The notes under the pieces are model-generated. The model did no database searches. It saw nothing but the letters and a program-made list of their open reading frames with translations, and was not told the origin of the DNA. The translations under genes were made by a program, and so were the position numbers. A DNA stretch of 6,793 bases from Thermococcus sp. (GTDB taxonomy: Archaea > Methanobacteriota_B > Thermococci > Thermococcales > Thermococcaceae): contig JALVUT010000350.1 in NCBI GenBank assembly GCA_027035445.1, positions 1 to 6,793 of the forward strand, written 5' to 3'. Within the stretch, counting starts at the first letter, position 1. The number at the start of each line of letters is the position of its first letter. Shown here piece after piece: positions 1 through 5,817 of this stretch.

Positions 1-914
1 CCCTCATAGGGGCCGGCGTTTTCGTTAAGCCTTCCGTCCTCGTTGATTGTTATGATGACTGGAAGATTGTAGCGCTTCTGCCAGACCACGTCCTGCTCGT
101 CGCCGTAGGTACAGTTGTAGACTGCACCGGTTCCGAACTCGGGGTCGACGTCCTCATCGGCTATAACCGGAACCTCCCGCTCGAATATCGGGAGCTTCAC
201 CTTCTTGCCAACCACGTCCTTGTAGCGCTCGTCCTCGGGATGGACGAATACCGCCACACAGGCCGGCATGAGTTCTGGCCTCGTCGTCGCTATCGGGACG
301 TGGCCGGGACCATCAGCTAAGGGAAGCTTGATGTAGTAGAGGAAGCCTTTCTCCTCGACGTAGCCTACTTCGGCCTTGGCGAGGCTCGTCCTGCAGCGCG
401 GGCACCAGTAGACCGGATGCTCATCGCGGTAGAGCATGCCCTTCTCGTAGAACTCAAGGAGGGACTTCTGGACTGCCGCTTTATACCAGTCGTCCATCGT
501 GTGGTACTCCAGCTCCCAGTCCGCTGAATAACCTATGCGGATGAACTGGTTTCTCATCGCTTCGATGGCCTGCCACGTCCACTCTATGCACTTCTGCAGG
601 AACCTCTCGGGCTGATCCCTGCTTATCCCGAACTCCTTCTCGACCTTCAACTCGGTCGGAAGGCCGTGGTTGTCGAAGCCCTGCGGGAAGAGCACGTTGT
701 ATCCGGTCATCCTCTTGTAGCGCGCGATGATATCGATCCATGTGTGGCTCAGCACGTGGCCAAGGTGGAGTGTTCCACTCGTGAAGGGCGGCGGCGTATC
801 AATGGCATAAGCGGGCCTTTTCTCATCCAGTTCATACCTGTATATCTTCTCATCGAGCCAGAACTTCTGCCACTTTAGCTCAATCTCCTTCGGGTCGTAG
901 GTTTTGGGAAGCAT
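1..914 (-). CDS. valS: Valyl-tRNA synthetase, N-terminal part (runs off the left edge)
   Basis: Cytoplasmic class I aminoacyl-tRNA synthetase that charges tRNA-Val with valine. The first 304 codons are present; Thermococcales enzymes are roughly 890 residues, so the KMSKS loop and anticodon-binding domain lie outside. Seen in the translation: the HIGH-type signature HLGH at residues 50-53 within PPPFTSGTLHLGHVLSHTW, a CPRC zinc-like pair at 171-174, and the start of the CP1 editing domain (TTRPELMPACVAVFVHP from about 210, GTGAVYNCTYGDEQD about 261-275). The reading MLPKTYDPKEIE matches how I recall the Pyrococcus protein beginning. An in-frame ATG two codons upstream (918-920) is rejected because it sits inside the ribosome binding site GGTGAT (919-924), which is correctly spaced for the ATG at 912-914. 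No frameshift is visible. It is probably transcribed alone from the TATA box near 964-973. Confidence 0.97.
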   Translation of the reverse strand, partial: MLPKTYDPKEIELKWQKFWLDEKIYRYELDEKRPAYAIDTPPPFTSGTLHLGHVLSHTWIDIIARYKRMTGYNVLFPQGFDNHGLPTELKVEKEFGISRDQPERFLQKCIEWTWQAIEAMRNQFIRIGYSADWELEYHTMDDWYKAAVQKSLLEFYEKGMLYRDEHPVYWCPRCRTSLAKAEVGYVEEKGFLYYIKLPLADGPGHVPIATTRPELMPACVAVFVHPEDERYKDVVGKKVKLPIFEREVPVIADEDVDPEFGTGAVYNCTYGDEQDVVWQKRYNLPVIITINEDGRLNENAGPYE

Positions 915-918
915 AGGC

Positions 919-924
919 ATCACC
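919..924 (-). promoter_or_regulatory. Ribosome binding site of valS
   Basis: GGTGAT on the minus strand, four bases before the ATG at 912-914. The site overlaps the alternative in-frame ATG at 918-920, so it decides the start in favour of the inner ATG. The same motif class precedes most other genes in the window. Confidence 0.7.
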
Positions 925-963
925 TTTTCGGTTTTCTGAAGATGGAATACCCTCAGAAGGGGG

Positions 964-973
964 ATTTAAAAAT
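964..973 (-). promoter_or_regulatory. TATA box of the valS promoter
   Basis: The minus strand reads ATTTTTAAAT here, a good archaeal TATA-like box. Transcription starting about 25 bases further on, near 942, would give a leader of about 28 bases that includes the GGTGAT ribosome binding site. The preceding bases lack a clear purine-rich BRE. The T-run inside the box could also end transcription arriving from upstream (see the possible RNA at 983-1070). Positions are by inspection only. Confidence 0.5.
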
Positions 974-982
974 CTTAGCGAA

Positions 983-1070
983 GGCGGTGCCGGAATTAGG
1001 ACTAACCCGAGAACATGAAAAATGCATTCACGGATTGAAATCTGCATAGCGATGGACGATAGGCACCACC
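983..1070 (-). ncRNA. Possible small structured RNA upstream of valS
   Basis: This stretch has no gene, but the minus-strand RNA can fold into three stems. The closing stem is nine pairs between 1062-1070 (GGTGGTGCC) and 983-991 (GGCACCGCC), with one G-U. Inside it are a hairpin 1022-1047 (ATGCA, three-base bulge, TTCA; loop ATCCG; TGAATGCAT) and a hairpin 993-1008 (GGGTTA, loop GTCC, TAATTC) with two G-U pairs. All three wobbles would be A-C mismatches in a plus-strand RNA, which points to the minus strand. A TATA-like TTTTTAAACT (1091-1100) lies about 26 bases before the first stem base, and a five-T run (968-972) follows the last stem. The inner hairpins are AT-rich for a hyperthermophile, and I recognise no C/D, H/ACA or tRNA signature. 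This is a hypothesis from hand folding. Confidence 0.28.
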
Positions 1071-1090
1071 GGAGTATAAAGATGAGCAGG

Positions 1091-1102
1091 AGTTTAAAAA
1101 TT
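1091..1102 (-). promoter_or_regulatory. TATA-like box or T-rich terminator after the methyltransferase gene
   Basis: Seven bases after the stop codon of the methyltransferase reading frame, the minus strand reads AATTTTTAAACT. Archaeal transcription often ends at T-runs, so this may end the cluster running from 4452 to 1109. The same bases form a plausible TATA box whose start site would fall near 1070, the first base of the possible structured RNA. A second TATA-like TTTATACT (1073-1080) follows it. The two roles are not exclusive. Confidence 0.4.
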
Positions 1103-1108
1103 TTGGGG

Positions 1109-1858
1109 TCACTTAACGGCGACGAGCCAGTAGCGCCTGTCCATCGGGTCGAGGCGTCTCTTCATGTTGCCGTAGATTCTGACCTCCCGGAAGCACCTCT
1201 CCGCCAGAAGCCGCATTTCTCTCGGCGTGTAGATGTTAAGCTCGTCATCAACCATGAAAGCCCTGACGCTCCCATCGGGCTTTATTATCTGAACCAGCCT
1301 CTTGAAGTGCAGTTTTTCAGTCGCAGGTTCTACCTCGCGCCAGTCCGTTATGACCAACCGCTCATCGCCCTTCCGTTCATCCCAGACTATCGGATCGTCC
1401 TTTCCAGTGCAATAGCAGCACGGGAAGTCAGCGATGAAGACTCCTCCCGGTCTGAGAGCCCTCTTTACAGAATTAAATAATTGTTGAAGTGTAGGATCAT
1501 CGAAGTAGATAATTGAGGAGAAAAACATGCTTACCGCGTCGAACTCCTCCTCAAAGCCTATCTCCAGAGCATCGCCCTGCAGGAACTTGATGTTAAGTCC
1601 TTCATTCCTTGCCTTCCCCCGTGCAACGGCCAGCATCTCCCCATGCAGGTCAAGGCCTGTAACGTTATAGCCCCTTCTCGCAAGTTCAAGTGTTGGGATT
1701 CCAGTCCCGCAGGCGAGGTCAAGGATCTACCTGACTCCTCTTTCCGCATCTTTCCTGAAGATTTCTTCGACAAAGCCAATCTCGTCCTTTATCCGCTCCG
1801 CCCTTCTGCGGTAGATTGAGTCGTAGTATTCGGCCAAAGCGGTGTACAGCTCGTGCAT
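1109..1858 (-). pseudogene. Class I SAM-dependent methyltransferase interrupted by an amber stop at codon 44
   Basis: A 249-residue reading frame of the Rossmann-fold SAM methyltransferase family, similar as I recall it to a Pyrococcus horikoshii protein of about 250 residues with a solved structure. Its substrate is unknown. The start ATG (1856-1858) follows a well-placed GGTGGT site (1862-1867). Codon 44 (1727-1729) is TAG, directly before the SAM-binding motif I ILDLACGTG (45-53). The frame is otherwise intact: GLDLHGEML about 68-76, FDAVSMFFSSIIYF about 106-119, LRPGGVFIADFP about 135-146, LNIYTPRE about 207-214. No ATG, GTG or TTG follows in frame until Met75, and a protein started there would lack motif I. 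The cause is a point nonsense mutation or a sequencing error; AAG, CAG or GAG would each need one change. It lies 25 bases after cobD and is likely co-transcribed. Function requires read-through or a corrected base. Confidence 0.85.
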
Positions 1859-1861
1859 GGC

Positions 1862-1867
1862 ACCACC
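1862..1867 (-). promoter_or_regulatory. Ribosome binding site of the methyltransferase gene
   Basis: GGTGGT on the minus strand, three bases (GCC) before the ATG at 1856-1858. Its intact state supports this start and shows that the reading frame upstream of the amber codon is the true beginning of the gene, not chance sequence. Confidence 0.6.
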
Positions 1868-1883
1868 AAAGCATGAAGGGGTG

Positions 1884-2849
1884 TTATCCTCTTAAACCTT
1901 CTCTTAATGCCTTGATTAGCCTGTCATTTTCCTCCTTCCTTCTCACGGAGAAACGGATGTATCCCGGAAGGCCAAAGCTCGTGCAGTTCCTCACAAGGAC
2001 TCCCCACTTTTTAAGGCTTTCAACGACGGCCTCAGCATCACCAACACGCTTTATAAAGAAGTTGGCATCACTTCTCACACCCAGTGCCCTTTCCATCCTC
2101 TCCCTCTCCCTCCAGACCAGCGGCATCGTCCTCCTTAGGTGCTCAAGGCCGTCCTCAAGCAGGAACTCAAGGAAGGCAACCCCTGTGGAGCCAATACTCC
2201 AGGGCATCCTGACGCTCCTAAACGCCTCCGGAAAGCCGAAGACATAGCCAACCCTTATCCCCGGCAGGCCATAGCTCTTCGTGAAGGTTCGCAGCTTTAT
2301 GATGTTCTCTCCTTCGGGACTCTTTGCATTTTTAACGAAGTCTATGAAGGCTTCGTCCAGAATTAGGAGGGCGCCTTTGTCTTCCACCGCATCGAGGAGA
2401 GGTTTGAGCTCCCCGGGGCTGTAGTACCTCCCATCCGGGTTGTTCGGATTGCAGAAGAAGACGACGCTCCCTCTCTCAACGAGTTCTGCAAGTCCTCCTG
2501 GCTCGTTAGGACCCTTAACCACCTCCGCTCCAAAGACCCTCGCGGTCCTCTCGTACTCGCCGTAGGTGTGGCGGGGCATTATTGCCCTCCGTCCTCTCAG
2601 GGTGAGTATTCCAAGGAGGTACAGAGCCTCGGTTATGCCCGCGGTAACGACAGCTTCTTCCCCCAGTAACCCCGACAGCCCCTCCTCAAGGGAGTCGTAG
2701 TACGGGTACCGGTCGCTTATCTCCCTTGCCCTTTCAAACATGTCATCCAGCCACACAGGAGGATACGGGTTCAGGGAGGCGGAGAAGTCTGCTATCCCCT
2801 CCTCCCTCGCTCCCCCATGGTACGTCGAGAACCTCACCGGTTCAAGCAT
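1884..2849 (-). CDS. cobD: L-threonine-O-3-phosphate decarboxylase (PLP-dependent, HisC-like fold)
   Basis: Fold-type I PLP enzyme of 321 residues. In the cobamide pathway it decarboxylates threonine phosphate to (R)-1-amino-2-propanol phosphate, the linker of the nucleotide loop. Visible family features: an N-terminal YHGG at 10-13, as in CobD proteins; [10 protein letters not shown] (131-140); ILDEAFIDF (163-171) with the PLP-ring Asp165; [15 protein letters not shown] (188-202) with the Schiff-base Lys191; and YIRFSVR (297-303) with an arginine that should bind the substrate carboxylate or phosphate. By sequence alone it could be histidinol-phosphate aminotransferase, since the families are close; the overlap with cbiB strongly favours CobD. 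I chose the ATG at 2847-2849, which overlaps cbiB by 16 bases. An upstream in-frame start at 2894 would add 15 unconvincing residues and overlap cbiB by 61 bases. Confidence 0.88.
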   Translation of the reverse strand: MLEPVRFSTYHGGAREEGIADFSASLNPYPPVWLDDMFERAREISDRYPYYDSLEEGLSGLLGEEAVVTAGITEALYLLGILTLRGRRAIMPRHTYGEYERTARVFGAEVVKGPNEPGGLAELVERGSVVFFCNPNNPDGRYYSPGELKPLLDAVEDKGALLILDEAFIDFVKNAKSPEGENIIKLRTFTKSYGLPGIRVGYVFGFPEAFRSVRMPWSIGSTGVAFLEFLLEDGLEHLRRTMPLVWRERERMERALGVRSDANFFIKRVGDAEAVVESLKKWGVLVRNCTSFGLPGYIRFSVRRKEENDRLIKALREGLRG

Positions 2850-3718
2850 GGACAGACCCCCATAACAAGTGGTATGAAAACCATTGCCAGCCACTCCCCA
2901 ACGACAACCAGGTAAACCCGAAGGGCGCGTTTTATGTCTTCCGTTTCCGGCTCCCTGCCCGGGAAGCGGTAAACACCAAGCTTCTCAAGCCAAACACCGA
3001 GAACAGCGCTCATAGCCGCCACAGGTTTGTCGGAGTTTATCTTGAACTTCGCGAGCTTCCAGTGGTTGAGAACCTTCTTCCCTCCCGATGGGAGGTAGAG
3101 GAGCACCGTTATTCTGGCGGGGATGAAGTTTAGGACGTCATCAAGCCTCGCCGCGAACTTGCCGAAGAACTCGTAGCGCTTGTTCCGGTAGCCGAGCATC
3201 GCGTCGAGTGTGTTGATTGCCCGGTAGACCAGGGCCCCGGGCAGACCGAAAAGGAGGAGGTAAAAGAGGGGGGCGACGACACTGTCGTTGAGGTTCTCTG
3301 CAAGGCTCTCCACGGCCGCCGAATTCAGATGACCCTTGTCTAGTTCTGAAGTGTCCCTGCTCACTATCATCGAGACCGCCTCCCGCTTTGCCTCAATATC
3401 GTCCGTTGCAGTCCTGGAAACGTGCTCATATAGGCTCCTGACCGCGAAGGAACTCTTGAGGAAATAGACCGCGGGGATGTAGTTCAGAGGAAAAGGAAGG
3501 TACAACGGGAGTAGCGAAAGCACCAGAGCGAAGGCTAGAGCGAGGAGAGCCGTTAAAGTTCCAGCAAGGAAATCGAGGAGATGACCCCTTCTTCTCCACC
3601 TGCTATCGAGGAAGTCAGCCAGCTTCCCGAACCACACGACGGGGTGTAGCCTTACCGGCGGCTCGCCGAGAGCTATATCCCAGAGCAGTGCAAGGATGAA
3701 AACCGTCAGAACCTCCAT
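2834..3718 (-). CDS. cbiB: Adenosylcobinamide-phosphate synthase, integral membrane
   Basis: CbiB joins aminopropanol phosphate to the propionate side chain of adenosylcobyric acid, giving adenosylcobinamide phosphate. The 294 residues are typical of the family. Seen: [21 protein letters not shown] (11-31), the N-terminal CbiB signature; a hydrophobic helix about 48-75; [11 protein letters not shown] (117-127); the core [19 protein letters not shown] (137-155) followed by a hydrophobic segment; [20 protein letters not shown] (168-187); [14 protein letters not shown] (191-204); [27 protein letters not shown] (about 228-254); and a final membrane helix about 268-288. The gene overlaps the glycosylase-like gene upstream by 13 bases and cobD downstream by 16, so translation is probably coupled. 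A short GGAG (3720-3723) precedes the ATG. In some naming schemes this enzyme is called CobD, which should not be confused with the decarboxylase next to it. Confidence 0.96.
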   Translation of the reverse strand: MEVLTVFILALLWDIALGEPPVRLHPVVWFGKLADFLDSRWRRRGHLLDFLAGTLTALLALAFALVLSLLPLYLPFPLNYIPAVYFLKSSFAVRSLYEHVSRTATDDIEAKREAVSMIVSRDTSELDKGHLNSAAVESLAENLNDSVVAPLFYLLLFGLPGALVYRAINTLDAMLGYRNKRYEFFGKFAARLDDVLNFIPARITVLLYLPSGGKKVLNHWKLAKFKINSDKPVAAMSAVLGVWLEKLGVYRFPGREPETEDIKRALRVYLVVVGEWLAMVFIPLVMGVCPCLNR

Positions 3719-4452
3719 TCTCCAAAGGCCCCCTTTATGGTTGAGTACTCCTCCAGCATCTCCTCGTTCGGTTCCCTCAGCCCTCTCCTCACGTACCAGG
3801 CCGGGTGTCGGAGATAGGTAAACTCAAAGCCAAGCCGTGTCAGGGCCTTCTCGGCCGTCCTGCCGATGGCGAGGATGTCCTCTGGCCTCAGGACCTGCAG
3901 TTCGTCCCCCAGGAGCCCAAGGGCACCCTCGCTGAAGCCTTTGAGCCTGTTCTCCGGCGGGTTGCACTTCACGACGTTCGTCATGTAGATGAGGTCAGGA
4001 TTCACGCCGAGAGAAAAGAGGACCTTCCTCAGCAACATCCCAGAGGCATCACGGTAGAAGCATATCCCTGTCTTCCCGCAGCCCCTCCTGCCCGGTGCTT
4101 CACCGACGAGAACGACACCTGAGCCGGGCCAGCCGTTGGCGAATGGGAGTCCCTTGAACTCTCGAACCTGGAGCTGGTATCTGTAGTATTCCTCACGGCA
4201 GAAGCGGAGCGGTTCCTGGAGTAGTCCTCTGTAGAGGCCCTCCAGCGTCCGGGCCTTTGCCTCGTCCTTGGGCCCCTTGACGAGGAAGCGCTCTCTGGGG
4301 TTGTATATCGTCCTCGCGTAAGTCCCGTAGACCCTTTCATCCAGGCTCAGGAAGTCTTTCCAGCCCCGAATGGCCAGCGGGGACGTCCGGTAGTTTCTAG
4401 GGTTTATATAAACCCCTCCAACTTTCTTCAGCTTCTCGAACCTCAGGAGCAT
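3706..4452 (-). CDS. Uracil-DNA glycosylase superfamily protein, divergent family 4-like
   Basis: About 248 residues. The C-terminal two thirds resemble family 4 uracil-DNA glycosylases, which remove uracil from deaminated [12 protein letters not shown] (113-121), [12 protein letters not shown] (158-169), [11 protein letters not shown] (about 194-204) and RHPAWY (215-220). Differences are clear. The family 4 iron-sulfur cluster uses a CxxC pair plus two later cysteines. Here only C85 and C163 align with such positions, while C125 and C131 sit in an unusual [11 protein letters not shown] stretch after GEAPG. About 80 extra N-terminal residues (conserved-looking [13 protein letters not shown]) have no counterpart in short family 4 enzymes. 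Activity is therefore uncertain. The start is ambiguous: ATG at 4450-4452 fits a leaderless transcript from the TATA near 4473-4482, while ATG at 4468-4470 would add six residues. Neither has a ribosome binding site. It is the first gene of the cluster with cbiB and cobD, overlapping cbiB by 13 bases. Confidence 0.8.
   Translation of the reverse strand: MLLRFEKLKKVGGVYINPRNYRTSPLAIRGWKDFLSLDERVYGTYARTIYNPRERFLVKGPKDEAKARTLEGLYRGLLQEPLRFCREEYYRYQLQVREFKGLPFANGWPGSGVVLVGEAPGRRGCGKTGICFYRDASGMLLRKVLFSLGVNPDLIYMTNVVKCNPPENRLKGFSEGALGLLGDELQVLRPEDILAIGRTAEKALTRLGFEFTYLRHPAWYVRRGLREPNEEMLEEYSTIKGAFGEWRF
4400..4415. repeat. Perfect 16-base palindrome with a TATA core
   Basis: GGGTTTATATAAACCC is identical on both strands and lies inside the N-terminal codons (GVYINP) of the glycosylase-like gene. 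Its centre TTTATATAAA is a strong archaeal TATA box in both directions. Read on the plus strand it could start transcription near 4432, giving a leader of about 60 bases for the cobamide cluster at 4495. It could also be an operator for a dimeric regulator, or chance codon choice. Confidence 0.35.
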
Positions 4453-4494
4453 AATGGATAAAAAGTCCATTTGGTTTATATCTTTGGTGGTTTA
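4453..4494. promoter_or_regulatory. Divergent promoter region between the two clusters
   Basis: Only 42 bases separate the chosen starts of the two divergent clusters. On the minus strand GATATAAACC (4473-4482) lies about 26 bases before the ATG at 4452, which suits a leaderless glycosylase transcript. On the plus strand GGATAAAAAG (4456-4465) could place a start near 4487, and TTTATATC (4475-4482) would place it beyond the ATG, so it is less likely for that direction. No cobalamin riboswitch can fit here. One binding protein could control both clusters from this site. Confidence 0.45.
4486..4491 (+). promoter_or_regulatory. Ribosome binding site of the PP-loop ATPase gene
   Basis: GGTGGT, three bases before the ATG at 4495-4497. 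It rules in favour of this ATG over the in-frame TTG at 4471, which has no such site and would add eight residues unlike the family N-terminus. Confidence 0.6.
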
Positions 4495-5154
4495 ATGGGA
4501 GGGATCGACAGACCCAAAGGTATCGCATTTTTCTCAGGCGGCAAGGATGGGCTTTACGCCCTTTACCTAACAGAGCGCTCCGGAATAGAGGTTCCGTACC
4601 TCCTCACCCTTAAGACGAGCATCGGCCTCTCCCCCCACTGGGAGAACTTAGAGGCCTTAAAAACGCTCGCGAGGGCGATGAAAAAGGAACTGCTCACCTT
4701 CGATATGGTCAGGGGGAGTGGGGCTTTGGCGGAGTTCCTAGGTTCCCTCGGTGTTGAATACCTCATCGCCGGAGACATCCTCCTAGAGGATCACCTACAG
4801 TGGGTTGGCTCTCTGGCCGAGAAGGCGGGAGTCAAGGCCCTTGAGCCGCTGTGGGGAAAGAACACACACGAACTCGCAAGGGAAATGCTCGATAGCGGTT
4901 TTGAGTGGGTGATAATAGCAGCTGACAAAAAGAGGTTGCCACGAAAGTCCCTGGGATACATGTTTCGATCCACAAAGGATCTGGATATGTTTTCCCGAGT
5001 CTACCCCAAGGTTGACCCAGTTGGAGAGTTCGGAGAGTTCCATACGGTTGTTTTGAAGGCCCCGCTCTTTAAGGGTGCCTTCAGACTGGAGGTGGAGTCC
5101 TTGGAGGAAAGCGACAGATATCACTGGCTGAAGTTTGGGCTGGTGAGAGCATGA
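4495..5154 (+). CDS. Dph6-like PP-loop ATPase (diphthine-ammonia ligase family), role here unknown
   Basis: A 219-residue member of the adenine-nucleotide alpha-hydrolase PP-loop family that includes Dph6, which uses ATP and ammonia to amidate diphthine on elongation factor 2. Seen: the PP-loop AFFSGGKDGLYAL with SGGKD at 14-18; LIAGDILLEDH (90-100); ALEPLWGKNTHEL (115-127), where EPLWG is diagnostic; FEWVIIAADKKRL (about 136-148); and DPVGEFGEFHTVVLKAPLF (174-192), the conserved C-terminal block. It probably activates a carboxylate by adenylation. It is the first gene of an overlapping cluster with cobZ, cobS and cobY, so a role in cobamide chemistry, for example amidation or side-chain processing, is as likely as diphthamide synthesis. 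Finding a second Dph6 elsewhere in the genome would favour that. It shares an ATGA overlap with cobZ. Confidence 0.85.
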   Translation: MGGIDRPKGIAFFSGGKDGLYALYLTERSGIEVPYLLTLKTSIGLSPHWENLEALKTLARAMKKELLTFDMVRGSGALAEFLGSLGVEYLIAGDILLEDHLQWVGSLAEKAGVKALEPLWGKNTHELAREMLDSGFEWVIIAADKKRLPRKSLGYMFRSTKDLDMFSRVYPKVDPVGEFGEFHTVVLKAPLFKGAFRLEVESLEESDRYHWLKFGLVRA

Positions 5155-5573
5155 GGAAACTCCTCAAAAGGCTCGGATCAAGAGGCATAACCCTCGATGC
5201 AATGCTCGAGGCTGCCCTGGAACTGTACATCGGGGAAAACGCTGACGGGGTGAGGGATAGACTCAAGGCTCTGATGTTGAGGTACCTCGGCGACATCAAC
5301 GTTCAGTCCCTTCTCATGGCGGCGCTCCTCCTTGAGGAGAACTTCAGGGTGGAGGGCGATCCCGTGAACCTCGTCGCTGACGAGCTGATAGGGATAGACA
5401 TCGCCGAGTACATTGGCGGCAAAATGGCACTCTTCAATTTCTTCTACTACGACACAAACAAACCGGGCATCCTGTCTGAGCTCCCACCCTTCCTTGATGA
5501 CGCGATCGGAGGGTTTATAGCGGGTTGTATGACAAAGCTCTTTGAAGGTGATTGGAATGAATGGAAGGATTGA
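5151..5573 (+). CDS. cobZ: Alpha-ribazole phosphatase, PgpA-like fold
   Basis: A 140-residue protein of the PgpA-like domain family (phosphatidylglycerophosphatase A; Bacillus YutG). Seen: GITLDAMLEAALEL (12-25), the family N-terminus; LVADELIGIDIAEYIGG (74-90) with Asp77-Glu78; FFYYDTNKPG (97-106); and LPPFLDDAIGGFIAG (111-125) with Asp116-Asp117. These acidic residues form the metal-dependent phosphatase site in the family. The archaeal relative CobZ of Methanosarcina mazei is known to replace bacterial CobC, dephosphorylating alpha-ribazole phosphate or adenosylcobamide phosphate at the end of nucleotide-loop assembly. Linkage to cobS and cobY is the main reason for choosing this role over phospholipid phosphatase. 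The hydrophobic segments are short, so it may be soluble or peripheral. The ATG overlaps the preceding stop as ATGA, with GGTGAG (5142-5147) upstream. Confidence 0.82.
   Translation: MRKLLKRLGSRGITLDAMLEAALELYIGENADGVRDRLKALMLRYLGDINVQSLLMAALLLEENFRVEGDPVNLVADELIGIDIAEYIGGKMALFNFFYYDTNKPGILSELPPFLDDAIGGFIAGCMTKLFEGDWNEWKD
5547..5552 (+). promoter_or_regulatory. Ribosome binding site of the double-CxxC gene, inside cobZ
   Basis: GGTGAT, four bases before the ATG at 5557-5559 and lying within the last codons of cobZ. It supports this start over the in-frame TTG at 5542 and indicates coupled translation. Confidence 0.6.
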
Positions 5574-5817
5574 AACCCGGAAGTGCCCCCTCTGCGGAGG
5601 AACCATGGTAAAGAGCAAGATCAAGAGGGCCGGCTACGCTCGCTTCTTCTGGCAGCCACCATGGAAGAGCAGGACAACTGGCGTGCTGAGGCCATTTATC
5701 GAGGCAACTCCATGGCTCTGTCTCGATTGTGGCGTGGTTCTGGCCTTCGTCGATGGGGAGGCTCTTCCAACCCTTAAGGAAGAGTTTGAGGAAAAGCGGG
5801 CAGAGGTGGGCCTGTGA
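5557..5817 (+). CDS. Small protein with two CxxC pairs, probable zinc binding, function unknown
   Basis: An 86-residue protein I cannot assign. Cys10/Cys13 (KCPLCGG) and Cys55/Cys58 (LCLDCG) should form one four-cysteine zinc site, a zinc-ribbon arrangement with a 41-residue insert. The insert is basic and aromatic, with [10 protein letters not shown] at 30-39. The last 20 residues are charged and probably helical ([13 protein letters not shown]). The layout recalls small bacterial CxxC proteins of unknown function (DUF6487-like), by memory only. No signal peptide or membrane segment is present. It overlaps cobZ by 17 bases and cobS by four (GTGA), so it is made together with the cobamide enzymes. 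It could be a metal or cobalt handling factor, a redox or assembly partner of membrane-bound CobS, or an unrelated passenger gene. In-frame, complete and with a good ribosome binding site, it looks like a real gene. Confidence 0.8.
   Translation: MNGRIETRKCPLCGGTMVKSKIKRAGYARFFWQPPWKSRTTGVLRPFIEATPWLCLDCGVVLAFVDGEALPTLKEEFEEKRAEVGL

Noticed and set aside
1031..1042. GGATTGAAATCT resembling the end of a CRISPR repeat
   Set aside because: It occurs once, with no spaced repeats. A similar GGATTGAAAC at 5568-5577 is within coding sequence.
1062..1070. GGTGGTGCC on the minus strand as a ribosome binding site of a small gene, as it is before the methyltransferase
   Set aside because: No start codon follows at the right spacing, and the frames beyond show no protein-like sequence. 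The match to 1859-1867 is probably chance.
1022..1480. Open frame of 152 codons on the plus strand
   Set aside because: It lies antisense to the methyltransferase frame, whose translation carries clear family motifs; this frame has none and no ribosome binding site.
1727..1729. TAG read as pyrrolysine in the methyltransferase
   Set aside because: Pyrrolysine is known in methanogen methylamine methyltransferases of a different fold. This is a Rossmann-fold enzyme from a likely Thermococcales genome, a group not known to carry the pyl genes, and the position next to motif I is not catalytic.
1816..2247. Open frame of 143 codons on the plus strand
   Set aside because: Antisense to cobD and the methyltransferase 5' end. 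The product is serine- and leucine-rich low-complexity sequence typical of a shadow frame.
1884..2849. Histidinol-phosphate aminotransferase (HisC) as the identity of the PLP enzyme
   Set aside because: The fold and motifs are shared, but the N-terminal YHGG and the overlap with cbiB favour threonine-phosphate decarboxylase, and no histidine genes are near.
4453..4494. Cobalamin riboswitch upstream of the cob clusters
   Set aside because: The gap is far too short, and no B12-box-like sequence is seen near it.
5178..5624. Open frame of 148 codons on the minus strand
   Set aside because: Antisense to cobZ, which has recognisable PgpA-family motifs and coupled overlaps with its neighbours.
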